The notes under the pieces were generated by a model. It saw only the letters and a program-made list of their open reading frames with translations, ran no database searches and had not been told where the DNA came from. Both the position numbers and the translations under genes were made by a program. Below, one piece after another: positions 1-11,215 of a stretch of DNA of 64,000 bases. Position 1 is the first letter of the stretch. Each line of letters starts with the position of its first letter. This DNA comes from Plantago major (Eukaryota > Streptophyta > Magnoliopsida > Lamiales > Plantaginaceae), in assembly GCA_026545765.1 (NCBI GenBank), contig JAIFAC010000226.1, positions 1-64,000 of the forward strand, given 5' to 3'.

Positions 1-815
1 TTAATCATAAAATATTGCGGTCGGTCTTGTAACAAAGGTATGGAGCGGGTTCAGTATATACCCGGTGGGACACAACATCATTATTTCAATGGTATAGAAG
101 AGAAACCTTATACCTCATCCTACCGATCGAATCTTATACATAAAGAAAATAAAATTGAAAGTCTTCACATGCAAAATGTTGGCCGATAGACATGTAAAGA
201 TCAACACACCACTAATTAGCTCACATGTGTCTTACGGGCCGAAAAGAGCATGTCTAGTACAAGATTCATATAATATTCTTAGAAGATCAGATGGGACTAT
301 ATCGACATAGATCCAAAGGTCCTCTATTTGGATTCATGCGAGTATCTGACCTTCATACGCATTAACTTGGCATAAAATAAATTTACCGATTATATATTGT
401 TTTGTAATTTTATAATCTAAAAAGCGAAATCAAGTAGAGAGAAGATCGAATTGAGTTTCCCCACCTAAGTATTAGATCCCGGACCGTTATGGATCAAGAA
501 AGTAGGCGAAGATCGAAGGAATTTCTATGATCCCCCCCTTGGGAGAAAAATGTACTTTTACTAACAATTATAAAATATTGCTCTCGGGTCTTGTAACAAA
601 GGGTGGAGCAGGTTGAGTATATGCTAGACGGACACAACATCATTATTTATACGGGGGTTGAATTAGGGTTGGATAGAACCCTTCAGACGGAGACCGTGAG
701 AAGAGAACCATTATACCTCATCCTACCGATCAAATCTTATACATAAGAAAAGGAACTTGAAAGTCTTCGTGTAAAATGTTGTTGATAGACATGTAAAGCA
801 CACACCACCAATTTG
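1..815. repeat. Two direct copies (A and B) of an unclassified dispersed repeat
   Basis: Copy A (about 3-220) and copy B (about 562-815) share blocks such as ATAAAATATTG, CTTGTAACAAAGG, GGACACAACATCATTATT and a stretch ending near GATAGACATGTAAAG. A third copy lies inverted at 13680-13950. Between A and B (about 430-520) is sequence that, reverse-complemented, matches the tandem units flanking the CACTA element at 14 and 21.8 kb. No coding frame of note is present. Probably pieces of one non-coding transposon or LTR family. Confidence 0.6.
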
Positions 816-2600
816 TAAAAACCCGAAATTTATTTTGGACCGTCCATTTGAATTTAGTTTGGAGACAAGAAATTATTTGGAGTTGAGTTGCTATACAAGA
901 AACTAATTGGGCTCGATATGAATTACGGTTGATGAACGAGAGTAAAAGGCCCAATTAGTAAAAGCCTATTAAATTTATTTATTGGATACTTTGGCTCATT
1001 CTTTTCTTCTTCTTTATTCAGACGTTCTTTTATTCCACTTCGTTCTCTTCTTCTCCTCACACCACCACCCACCGCTTTGAATTTTGGACCGAATTGGGCG
1101 ATTATGAGGGGTTATGGATGCTAGAAAGAAACAAGAAATCGGGAATCCGATTTGGGAAAATTATTGGACCGGTCGTATTGATTTGGGTATTATTGATGGT
1201 TCTCGATGGAGGAGTTGATAGGTAATTGATTCCCGTAGCCCTTGCTTGGATTTGGAGGAGTTTGGTTTGATTTCATGGAGTTTGGAAAGTATTAGGATTC
1301 GCAGGGACTGATTTGAGAGATTTTGAAAAGTATAAACCCTTCCTTTTGAGAATTTGAAGGCGCCAGGGACTTAACGCAATTTAGCAAAGTTTTGTTAATT
1401 GTGAATCTGCCCAGACGGTGAATCGGGTCTTATTGTCAAACCTCTGCAATGAAATTGAAGTAGCAATAGCTCAGTTGGTTGGAAGCATTGCTGCAGACCT
1501 GAAGGTCATAATTTCGATCCCCATTTACCCAGAACATTTTTAAGCCCTTTTTCGACCCGTTTAAATTACCGTTTTACCCCTGAACGTTATAGAATCATAA
1601 TTATGTCCTATATTTTTATCCTATTTTTACTAGCTCCAGAAATTACCGTTTTGCCCTTGTTACCATATTTCCCCAATTTGACCTATAAAACCGTAGTAGA
1701 GACTAAGGGGTTTACAAGTGGTGCTGGATGAATGATGGTTTAAAGTGACTTTGGAGGATTCGATGTAAGCTATCGGAGGATTGCTTGGTTGTCTAAACAA
1801 TTGGGATTATATCGCCTTGAGGTAAGGGAACTCTTGACACTTTTACTTCTATTTTCCGTATATAAAATCTATATGTATAGTTTTGATTGACAAATAAGTT
1901 ATGGTTATTATATCATGTTATGGGACTTGATATAATAGTCTATTCAAAAAGGATCAATGTATATCCCATAAAATGTATTTGTTGTATGCGATTTGTAAAA
2001 GCTATTTTGTGAAAGCATGGATTATGTACGTCGTTTATCTCATCGATATGCCTATGAAGTGTGTGGACCCTTTCGAAGGATTATCGTGCTTTGGAGTACT
2101 CGGTGTTATGTGTGGACCCTATTGTGTTAGGGATATGTTATGTGAAAGTCGGCTGTGTGCCACCACTTATGTGGCCATAGTGTATATTTGATTCGAGCTA
2201 AATGTGAATAGTGTATTGTGACATGTGTTCCATGCAAAATGATTTTCGACTATGTTTGATATAAAATGGAGTGTATATGTATGTAAACTTTCTATATGTA
2301 CTTGATCCGGGTAAAAGTGCAGAGCTCACCGCTTACATTTTTAGATATTTAGTAAGTGATTGGGCGAAGATCGTTGGAGTTGAGACGGTGGTCGGATGAC
2401 GGATCGTCGTGAAGGCATTTAGTAGCTCTGACTACGAGATTTGTATTCAAGCACTATGAAATGAAGTTGTAATGCTGAAAATTGAGGATCCGGATGGTTT
2501 GCTTAGAAAACTTGTAGCAATTAACCTAGTGTTGTTTGGTATATTCTTAGGTTGTTTGATCTTGAAGATTATTAGCTAAGCAAGTATTATATATGGTAGG
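816..2600. other. LTR-like non-coding stretch
   Basis: No gene is visible. The stretch opens near GTAAAAACCCGAAATTT, a type of start often seen in plant LTRs, and contains a tRNA-like fragment (1460-1531). The only open frame of note (1973-2191) is short and unrecognised. I infer retrotransposon-derived sequence; no paired LTR or coding domain was found to prove it. Confidence 0.35.
1460..1531 (+). pseudogene. tRNA-Phe-like fragment lacking the anticodon loop
   Basis: The sequence has a tRNA A box (TAGCTCAGTTGG, from 1467), a CTGAAGGTC block (1508 onward) and a TTCGATCC B-box core, in the order and wording of plant tRNA-Phe. The segment between the D arm and CTGAAGGTC is too short, so the anticodon loop is missing and this cannot be a functional tRNA. 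It may be the head of a SINE or a tRNA relic inside an LTR. Confidence 0.55.
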
Positions 2601-3199
2601 TAAGTATCGGATGTATGGAATTTATGAATCCAAAATGAAATACCATTCCATAAAAATCGAATCAACTTTACAAGGCTAAATAACATAAGCGATCAAGGCT
2701 TAATCAAAATCAAATCAACTTGAAATCGCGAAAAGACATAGCCTAACAAGTTTAGTATGGACCAATATTCAAATAAACACAGTTTCAATCAGATAACCAT
2801 TAATTCAAACATAATCGAAATGAGTCATGGGCTTGATTGTTGTTCTCCACCACTAGCAGATTTCCCTTCCTCCTCTTAGATGGTCATCTGGGTTGTCTTT
2901 CTTTTTCTACAATTAAATGACATTATAAGCACATAACAAAATCATTAGGCAAGCGTATTGGAGTTAATAGGAGCAATTACCTTTGTTGCACAGTTGATTG
3001 TACCGGCTCCACCACTTGTTCGATTTTCTTTTTAAGGCTATTTGAATCAAACAATAGGTAACATATCACAAATAGGCAAAAATACATAATCTGACTAATG
3101 AAATAAAGTTAAAGAGTTGTGAATGCTTACACATTTCCTCTTGTTATGTCCTTGCTCCACATTCACGCACTTGATTGGTGCTCTCGGGATTACAGGTGA
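2601..3199. other. Intergenic or 3' part of the Mutator element
   Basis: No gene is seen. A left terminal inverted repeat matching the one ending at 7106 was looked for here and not found, so the Mutator element that follows may be truncated on this side. Confidence 0.4.
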
Positions 3200-6100
3200 G
3201 TTTGGAAGGTTTGGGAGGCTCACTTGGATGTCTAATCCTTTGCTCAATGAGCCTTCTTACATCAGGTGGCTTACATCCTCAGTTAGATCATTTGGCGGGT
3301 GAGATTGAGCCTGAGATTCATCACAATGTCATAAGCCCTCATGTATGCAGCCTTAGTGTGATTGACTGACAAATATTTCACATGATCTTCTCTACACTCC
3401 TGAATTGCCAACCATGCATGTCTACATGGTATCCCACTAATGTCCCACCTTTTGCAGTCACATGTCCTCTCATCCAAATTACAAATGAACCTAAACTTAA
3501 GTCCTCAACTTCAAATGTTCTCCCGCTTGACTTCACAAGCCTCGGTTTCTAGGCGCCCATAAATGTAATTCATCTCATGCAACACTCTAGGCATGAGAAC
3601 AGGTAACAATTAGCACCCTTTCTCCTTCTAAGCATGATTCTTTTCATAATTTGTTGTCTAAGTCCCTCAAGAATGTTGTATATAGAGAAGGCCCTAACTA
3701 GTTCAACCCATGCATTGAAACTCTCACTACAATTATTAGTCACATGATCTACCTTAACATTTGTGTCAAAGGAATATCTAGCCCAATGACCTAAGGGAAT
3801 ATTCATCAACCAATCATATGCCTCAGGTTTCTGGACTTAATTCTATTCATGGCCTTATTAAAACTATAAAGTAAAGCGATGAGGCTTGCCGAAAAAACCT
3901 TCTCAACTCCTTGGAGACCACTTGAGTTTGAAGTTGTCATAGATGTGTTTGGCACACTTTCTATTGACAACTGTTGGGCAGATTTCCTCTATTGCAGGTA
4001 CAAGTCCCTATAATACAATAGAACACATTTAATACAATGGAATGTCCACAAGTATATAGAATGAAATGGAAGTTTGAGAAGTTACCTTCTGCCTATCAGC
4101 CATAAAGTGCCAATGTTGAAATTTGGATCAAATGGTCCCAACATTTGTGTTAGGCAATGTAGGAAGAAACCCCAATGTCCTTGTTTTCCTCTCCACTCGC
4201 CATAGCCAATGGAAAGATTCCAAAGTCTGGATCTTGACCAATGCACTCGATAAGTACCCTCCATATTTTCCTCTTAGATGGCATCCATCAAAGAAGATAA
4301 ATGGTGCACATCGACCAAGAATCCTCTCTTAAGTGCATCTATTCCCAGAAATACTCTTTTGAACAAAGGTCCCCTTTCAATCTGTTCCAAGTCCCTCTGC
4401 AGCTCCACCACACTGCCTGGATTTGTCCTTCTAAGCATTTGCACATACTTTGGCATTAGAGCAAATCCCTCTTCTTGATTACCCCCTAATTTGTCAATTG
4501 CCAACCATCTGGCCCTATACATTCTCATATAGGAAGCATCACTCCAAGCTTTTAGTTGCCCATGCAATGAGTTTGTATGCATCCATTGTGGGATTTGTCT
4601 TCAACTCCTCAAGAACCTACAAATACAGTATATCACAGTGAGTACTTGATAAATTGAATTGATACAAGTATAGAGAATGATTTCAAATTTACCTTAGATG
4701 CAAGCCAATGTTGGTCAGCCTCCTTTTCATTGACATTCTTGATACATGTATGCTTTCCATTATAAGTCTTCACCACCATAGTCTTCTTATCTGCCATTGA
4801 GCTACAATGTAACCTCCACTGACATCCATTTCCAAGGCATATGGCTGTGAATCTAGCAACTTCATTCTTTATCCTTTTGCATTTAAACCCAACCTTGATT
4901 GCAAATTCTTTCAATCTGCCTCTCAACTCATTGATGCCAGTAAATGTTTCACCAATGGTGAAATCCTTGTCCCACTCAGTGTTATCTCTCTGAAATTCAT
5001 CACCCACCCTCGGAGTCACTACATTGCCTAGTTTCATCCTCACTCATCACTATTATCAATGACATATTCACCTTGATCCTTGCTCACCAATTCCACCACC
5101 TTGACATTTTCGGACTCATCATTACAGGTCATCATCCTCAATGGTTCCTTTTGGCTTGGAACCTTGAAGAACAATTTCTTCATCCTCTGAATCATACAAG
5201 TAGTGAGACTTGGGTTCATCTTCCTCAAAATCAATCCCATCTTCATTAGAAGGACTGATTTCCTTGCATTCTTAGAGGACTTGGCTTGGTTGGTGTTTTA
5301 GAAGGTGTCTTGCTATAAGTTGACTTTGCATTTGGTGTTTTTCTTTGGAGTGGCGAAGTACCGGCCATCGGTTTGATTGTACAAATTTGTCATGAAGTCC
5401 TCAAAATTGAAGCCTTAGCATCTCATCATCAATTTCATGATCCTTATCTGGATCATCAACATGCATTCTGGTATGTAAACATTAGGGGCTGTATCTCTTG
5501 GTGGTGGAGATGGCACGAGTAGTAGTAGGTGGAGATGGTCTTGTAGTGGGAGGTGGAGATAGCCGATTGTGGGAGGTGGAGGTTACCTGATGAGGAGGAG
5601 ATGGCACAATAATGGGAGGAGATGGCAATGACGGCGATAGTAGTAGTAGTAGTAGTAGTAGTAGGTGGGGAGATGGGACGGGGAGGTGGAGGAGATGGCA
5701 GAGGAGTGTGGGAGAGATAGCACTGAGGAGGTGGAGGAGATGGCAGAGGTGTGGGAGAGATGGCACGAGGGGAGGTGGTGGAGATGGCACATGGGAGGTG
5801 GAGGAGATGGCACATTAGTGTGTGGAGGAGATGGCACGGTGGTGGGTGGATCATTTTGCAGGTGTTTGATGGGAGTTGGTGCATGTGTTTGAGTTTGATC
5901 AACATCATCATCACTATCTAATGTCAAGTCCACATACTCAGGATCTGTAGGGGGGGGGGCTTCTTCTTACATATCCTAGACTTAAATGCCCTACTATGAG
6001 GAGGGTGCTTTATAAATCAGGATTTGGCACAAAAGCGGATCAAAAGTAGAATCATCCCACATAAGTGAAACATTTTGTTTTGTTAGAACTTGGTTTAATA

Positions 6101-6463
6101 GCTAAAGGATAGCCTCGATGTTTCAATATGCCTTTCAACCTCCATATACTTACTGTTTCTATCAAACATTTGCCTAACATCATCATAAGAGAGTATTTCT
6201 AGTTGATCATAGCTATCATCCACATCACATTTCATAGTGAATGCTAAATTATCATCAGAACCAAGGTTATCTAAAGCTAGACTTCTAACTTCATTCATGA
6301 GTTTTAGATGAGTATACCTCGACTTTTTAGCACGCTCGATCATGTACAGGTCCTTGTTAACATGAACCCTGATGTTGTATTCACTCATTGTACCTGCTAA
6401 CACAAAATTCAAATAACACATCTTAGGCACTGATAATGAAAAATCAGACATTTGCACACACAC
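3200..6463 (-). pseudogene. mudrA-like Mutator (MULE) transposase, decayed
   Basis: Read on the minus strand the fragments come in family order. First is a PB1-like N-terminal segment (6463-6095) and then a proline/serine-rich low-complexity linker (about 5930-5460). Next come the MuDR N-terminal domain (about 5000-4690, with ICLGNGCQWRLHC) and a stretch leading to a FFDGCHLRGK block near 4280-4300, the first catalytic Asp. An ADRQK block near 4084-4098 carries the second Asp and is followed at once by a splice donor. The next exon (from about 4008) encodes GLVPAIEEICPTVVNRKCAK. A SWIM zinc finger (3477-3400, CDC...CRH) ends the series. Several frame changes separate these blocks, so no intact protein is encoded here. 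In such elements this protein cuts and joins the terminal inverted repeats. The retained intron after ADRQK agrees with a once-expressed gene. Confidence 0.85.
5460..5835. repeat. GGAGATGGCAC-type minisatellite in the transposase linker
   Basis: The plus strand repeats variants of GTGGAGGAGATGGCACG many times and includes an (AGT)n run near 5640-5665. In the transposase direction this gives a Pro/Ser/His-rich low-complexity segment. Repeat expansion probably happened inside the old coding region. Confidence 0.7.
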
Positions 6464-6989
6464 TATTCAAACTAGGTGTCTTGTTTTATGAAATAGTAAG
6501 CTACAAATCTTCTAAACATAAACAAAAAACCAGATTCAAGCCTCAATTTTCACGCTGCCAACAAAATTAACAAAAACCCATCTTTTACGTTCAAAACCCT
6601 AGTTTTGTGCACCAATAATCATCTTATGTGAAATTTCTCACATCTAGCAACGTTTTAAAGTATACTAACCATAAATAGACACCAAAATTGAAGAAACATT
6701 ACTCACCCAGTTCTGATGTCGAATCTCGTGACAAAACCTAGCCTTTCTTCCCAAATTGATAAGTCCTCCCGGCGATTAAACGATATCTTGAAGAAAGATC
6801 TCAATAGTGTCGATTATGTGGAATCGCCTTCACTAGGGTTTCGGAGGAGAGTATGGTGGTTTTTTGTTTTGGCGGGTGAATGAAGAAGAAGGCAATCGTC
6901 TTATGTTTATCTGAATATCCCATCTTTTAGCTTTTCTTTTCTTTTATTTCATCCACATCATCACGCCAATGACGATACGTCTGTTTGTG

Positions 6990-7106
6990 TCACATGTAAT
7001 CGCGAATCAGCAGGAAGTGAAAATTGGGTTTATATGTAATTGTTCAAAGAGCGGGTATGTATCTGTAATTGGCCTATCGAGCAGGGGGTGTATATGTAAA
7101 TGACCC
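6990..7106 (-). mobile_element. Terminal inverted repeat of the MULE (5' side of the transposase)
   Basis: Reading inward on the minus strand from 7106 the sequence begins GGGTCATTTACATATACACC, then CCCTGCTCGATAGGCCA and later TTTGAACAATTACA. It sits about 640 bp upstream of the transposase N-terminus. The terminal repeats of the 1.58 kb element at 39383-40962 carry closely similar blocks in the same order. No partner repeat was found near 2.6-3.2 kb. Confidence 0.6.
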
Positions 7107-7744
7107 TATCTATTAATTTCTTGTTAAATAGATGGGTGGAGTATTAAATATTTAATAAATGCTCTATTTTTTAAATTCCATTATTTCATTTTATCTTCTT
7201 TAATAAATATATATTTTATTTTAGTGAATAAACTAGAGTGGTGTTTATATATTAAATCTTGTCACGGTGAATTCAAATATATGTTCACAATATTTTTCGG
7301 AGTTTTGTAGAATAAATTTATATTAGATTTAATAAAAACTATATATGCAACCAACATACAAAAAATAAATAGTGGAAGATATACTGGTTGAAAATGCAAC
7401 TAATTCCAAAAAAAAAATTCATGTAGATTGAATTTATTTATTAAATACTCTATTTTAAAATTTTCATTAATTCATTTTATCTTATTTAATAAATTTATAT
7501 TTTATTTTAATGAATAAAATGATTTCTTGAAATAATACTACTCAAGAGTGGTGTCTATGGATTAAGTCTTGTCACGGCAATTCAAATATATCTCAAAATA
7601 TTTTTGGATTTTTGTAGATAAAGTTATATGGGATTTAATAAAAACTATATATGTAGACAACATACTAAAAATAACAATGAAATATATACTGGTTAAAATA
7701 CAACTAATTCCATAAAATTTCACGTAGAACTGAATTAATTTGGT

Positions 7745-8475
7745 GGGGTTTAGGCTCTGTTCTTTTCAACTGAAATTTACTGAACTGAATTGTAGTATAA
7801 AATATAAGCGTGGCCAGGCGAATGGGCTGAGGCAGGCTGAATGAGTTTTAAGTTGAAAAGAACAGAGCCTTAGCCCCTTGTGCTTTATGGATGGATACAA
7901 CATGATTTAACGCTGCATATCAAATTGCCAAAAGCATTAAGAGATCGCTCTATCCCTAATTATCGCCCTTTCACTCCATGATTTAAATTAAAAAAAATAG
8001 ATATTAATCAAAATATCCAATTTTACTCTTTAAAATTTTAAAAAAATGAATTAAAATATTTTTTTAGGATTACCTATTTGTTTAGTTTATATATTGTTAC
8101 ATTTAATGAAATAAATGTGTCAATTTGTGCTTTTATGCTTTGCTGGTGAACAAACCGAAAAGTTACTACAAATTAGTGATTTTTGTTAATTTTAGTGACG
8201 TTGAACTTAAACAATTTCATTCTTGATGTAATCCCTTCCTCAATTACATATCTAATCAAATCGTCTATTTTGCAAACCAATATATTTTTAAAAAAACAAA
8301 ACTATCTTCTAAAACACTATAATCAACCTACAGTTTGTTTATCTTCCTACACGTTCACAAATCAATCGTCAGTGTCATTTAAAAAAAAAGCATCATTTTA
8401 CTTTATGAAATTTGCTTTGTTTTATTAATCCATCCATCCATATATATTATGTAAAGCACAAGGGGCTAAATCCGA
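7745..8475. mobile_element. Non-autonomous element with TAGCCCCTTGTGCTTTA terminal repeats
   Basis: The left end reads TTTAGCCCCTTGTGCTTTA once the MITE at 7753-7869 is removed. The right end (about 8445-8475) reads TAAAGCACAAGGGGCTAAA, its reverse complement. A TGGATGGAT block follows on the left and ATCCATCCA precedes on the right. The interior is AT-rich without a transposase. Superfamily is not assigned because a clear target duplication was not found. Confidence 0.55.
7753..7869. mobile_element. Tourist-like MITE (117 bp)
   Basis: It begins GGCTCTGTTCTTTTCAACT and ends AAGTTGAAAAGAACAGAGCC, a perfect inverted repeat of 19 bp or more. TTA lies on both sides (7750-7752 and 7870-7872), the target duplication usual for PIF/Harbinger Tourist MITEs. 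It splits the left terminal repeat of the surrounding element, so it arrived later. Confidence 0.8.
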
Positions 8476-9269
8476 CCAGGGGCATGCCACATGTGCAAAA
8501 TCCTATGTGGCATGTCTTTGAATTTCATGTAGTTTTATTTACAAAATTAAATCAAAAGAAAATAGTAATTTAGAAGTGTCTTATATATTTTGGTATATTA
8601 GCTGTATGCATAGTTTATATTAAATCACATATAACTTTATACGCAAAACTCAAAAATATTTTGAACATATATTTGGATTCACCACGACAAGACGAATCCA
8701 TAGACACCAATCTTATATATTATTATTAATTAAATAAATTATTTATATATTAAAATAAAAAATCAAATTGTTAAATGAGATCTATTGGTTGTGTAAATTC
8801 TAAAATTGGAAAAAAGTCATGGAACATTTTATTCTTTACAGTGCAATGCACCTTATAACTTCCACTATTTATATTTTTAGTATGTTCACTACATATATAG
8901 TTTTTATTAAATCCCATATAACTTTATCTGCAAAACATCGAAAAATATTTTGAACATGTATTTGGATTCATCATGAAAGCGAATCCATAGACACCAATTA
9001 TAAGATATAAATTGAAAAAAAAAGTGTTGAATATTTGAATAGCATAAAATAGAAAAAAGTGTTGAATATTTGAAATTATAGGAGAAGGCTAAAAGAAAAG
9101 TTAAAATAGAAAAAATTATTATAAAATTAAATAAAATTAGATAATCTTTGACTTTTTGGGTTTGTTGTAATTAGTTTCAAACTACATTATAAATTTGGAA
9201 TCATTTGTAATTGTTTGAAATGTGAGTACTAATCTAAACAAAAGACCATTTAGCAGGGGTCGATTTTGA

Positions 9270-11215
9270 AAAATCTGATATGGTTAAGTAAGAGATAATT
9301 TCAATTTAGGAACTCGATTCGGCGTAACGAACTTTATGAATGGGATAATCCAAACTTGGAAACTCAACTCGAAAAGTAAAATTCAACTTTATGAATGAGA
9401 TACTTCGAATGTGGGAACTCAATTCCAAGGTCAAACAAACTATGAGAATGAGATAATTACAACTTGAAAACTCTATTAGGATAATAAACCATATTATATG
9501 GAAAAATACTCTAATGAAGGAATGATTCAAGCACGAACTTAATTGAAAGTAAACTCAACTAAAAAATGAGATAATTCTAACTAGGAAATCAATTCGTATG
9601 ACAAATCAACTATAACAACGAGATAAAAAAAAGTTTGAAAACTTATAAGTTGACGGTAGCTCAAATTTTAGAATTAGATTGTTCCTACATGGAAGCTCAA
9701 TGTGAAAGCAAACAAAATTCTAAGAATGGGATCATTGCAATTTGAAAACTCAATTTGAAGTTAAAAGCAAGTAAAAAAAGGGATAAATCGACTTGAGAAC
9801 TCTATTTGAATAGTAAACCACTATATGATAAAATTATTGGAAGAAATACATAAATTCCTCAAGAACTCAATTCAAAGGGTAAACACACTTTAACAATGAG
9901 ATAATTTTAACTTGGAAATTCAATTCAAATGTTAATCTCAACTTTAAGAATGAAGTAATTCTTAATTGAGAACTCCATTTGAAGAAGGCAAAACAACGTA
10001 AGAATAATATAATTCAACTTGGAAACTCAAATGCAAGAATGATCCATGCTATTTGAAAATAATCTAACAATGAGATAATTCGAATTAGGAATTTTGTTCA
10101 AGCAGTAGAAATATTCTCGATTGAAATCATTCAAGCGTAAAACTATATTAGAAACGTAAGCCACTTTATGTGGTAAAATACTCTAAGAATATGATAATTT
10201 AGTTTGAAAACTTAAGTCGAGGGTAAACAAACTCTAAGATTGTTATAATTATAATTTGGGGACAACATTCGAAGACCAAACCATGCTATATGAAGAACTT
10301 ATTCAAAGAAATGGTACTTCCAACTTATGTACTCAACTCAATTGGTATTCAACTTGGGAACTCTAATGCAAGGATGAACCATGCTATTTGAAAATAATCT
10401 AACAATGAGATAATTCCGAATTATGAATTTTTTCAAGCGGTAAAAATATTCTCTGATTGAAATCATTTAAGCGTAAAACTATATTAGAAACGTAAGCCAC
10501 TTTATGTAAGTAAAATACTCTAAGAATATGATAATTTCATTTGAGAACTTAAGTCGAAGGGTAAACAAACTCTAAGATTGTTATCATTACAATTTGGGGA
10601 CTACATTCGAAGACTAAACCATGCTATATGAAGAACTTATTTAAAGAAAGGGTACTTCCAACTTATGGACTCGACTCAATTGGTAGTATATATATAAACT
10701 CAACTATAAAATGTGGTCAATCTAACTTGAAAACTCAAATTGACGAGCAAACCAACTACAAAAAATATGATAATTATAACTTGGAGACTATATTGAAAGG
10801 TAAATCTCATTATTTGGAATAGTTAGTTGCACATTTGGAACTCAGACCAACTCTAATAATGAGGTAATTACAACTTTAGGACTCTATTGAAAGGGTAAAC
10901 CACAATGTATGGAAATATTCTCTAAGAATGGAATGCGTAATTTGAACTTGACAACTAAATTCGATGTATAAACCAACTTTGAAAATGAGATAATTACAAC
11001 TTGAAAACTTTAATTTGAATAGTAAACCACGTTTTGTGGTAAAATCCTCAAAAAAAGAATTCCAAATTTGGAACTCAAAAAAGATTTATATTTGCAACCT
11101 TGGAACTCAACTTTAAGAATAATATTATAATTTTAACTCAAAGAATTTTATATTTGCAACCTTGGAACTCAACTTGAAGAATAATCGATAATTTTAACTC
11201 ATGAAGAATTCACGC
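9270..11215. repeat. Degenerate tandem array, roughly 50-60 bp units
   Basis: Variants of GAGATAATT...AACTTGGAAACTCAA...GTAAACCAACTCTAAGAAT recur throughout, for example GAGATAATT-like words near 9289, 9338, 9395, 9449, 9570, 9621, 9897, 10073, 10408 and 10988. Spacing is irregular and copies are strongly diverged, so the array is old. No gene is present. Two larger duplications lie inside it: about 10015-10345 against 10346-10685, and a roughly 63 bp duplication at 11080-11210. Confidence 0.65.

Larger units (their letters stand above)
7107..9010. repeat. Dispersed AT-rich repeat, direct and inverted copies
   Basis: A repeat of about 130-180 bp occurs in the plus direction near 7255-7410 and 7560-7735. 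It occurs inverted near 8600-8720 and 8870-9005, with a further inverted copy near 12590-12700. Recognisable words include CTTGTCACGG, TTCAAATATAT, CAAAATATTTTT, GATTTAATAAAAACTATATATG and ACTGGTT. The copies form a loose inverted arrangement around 7.75-8.5 kb. No coding capacity was seen. Confidence 0.6.

Noticed and set aside
5612-5892. Gly/Arg/Trp-rich plus-strand frames
   Set aside because: Antisense shadow of the minisatellite in the Mutator transposase linker.
7255-9005. Inverted repeats as terminal repeats of one large transposon
   Set aside because: Copies are multiple and unequally spaced, an extra copy lies at 12.6 kb, and no target duplication was found; a dispersed repeat explains them better.
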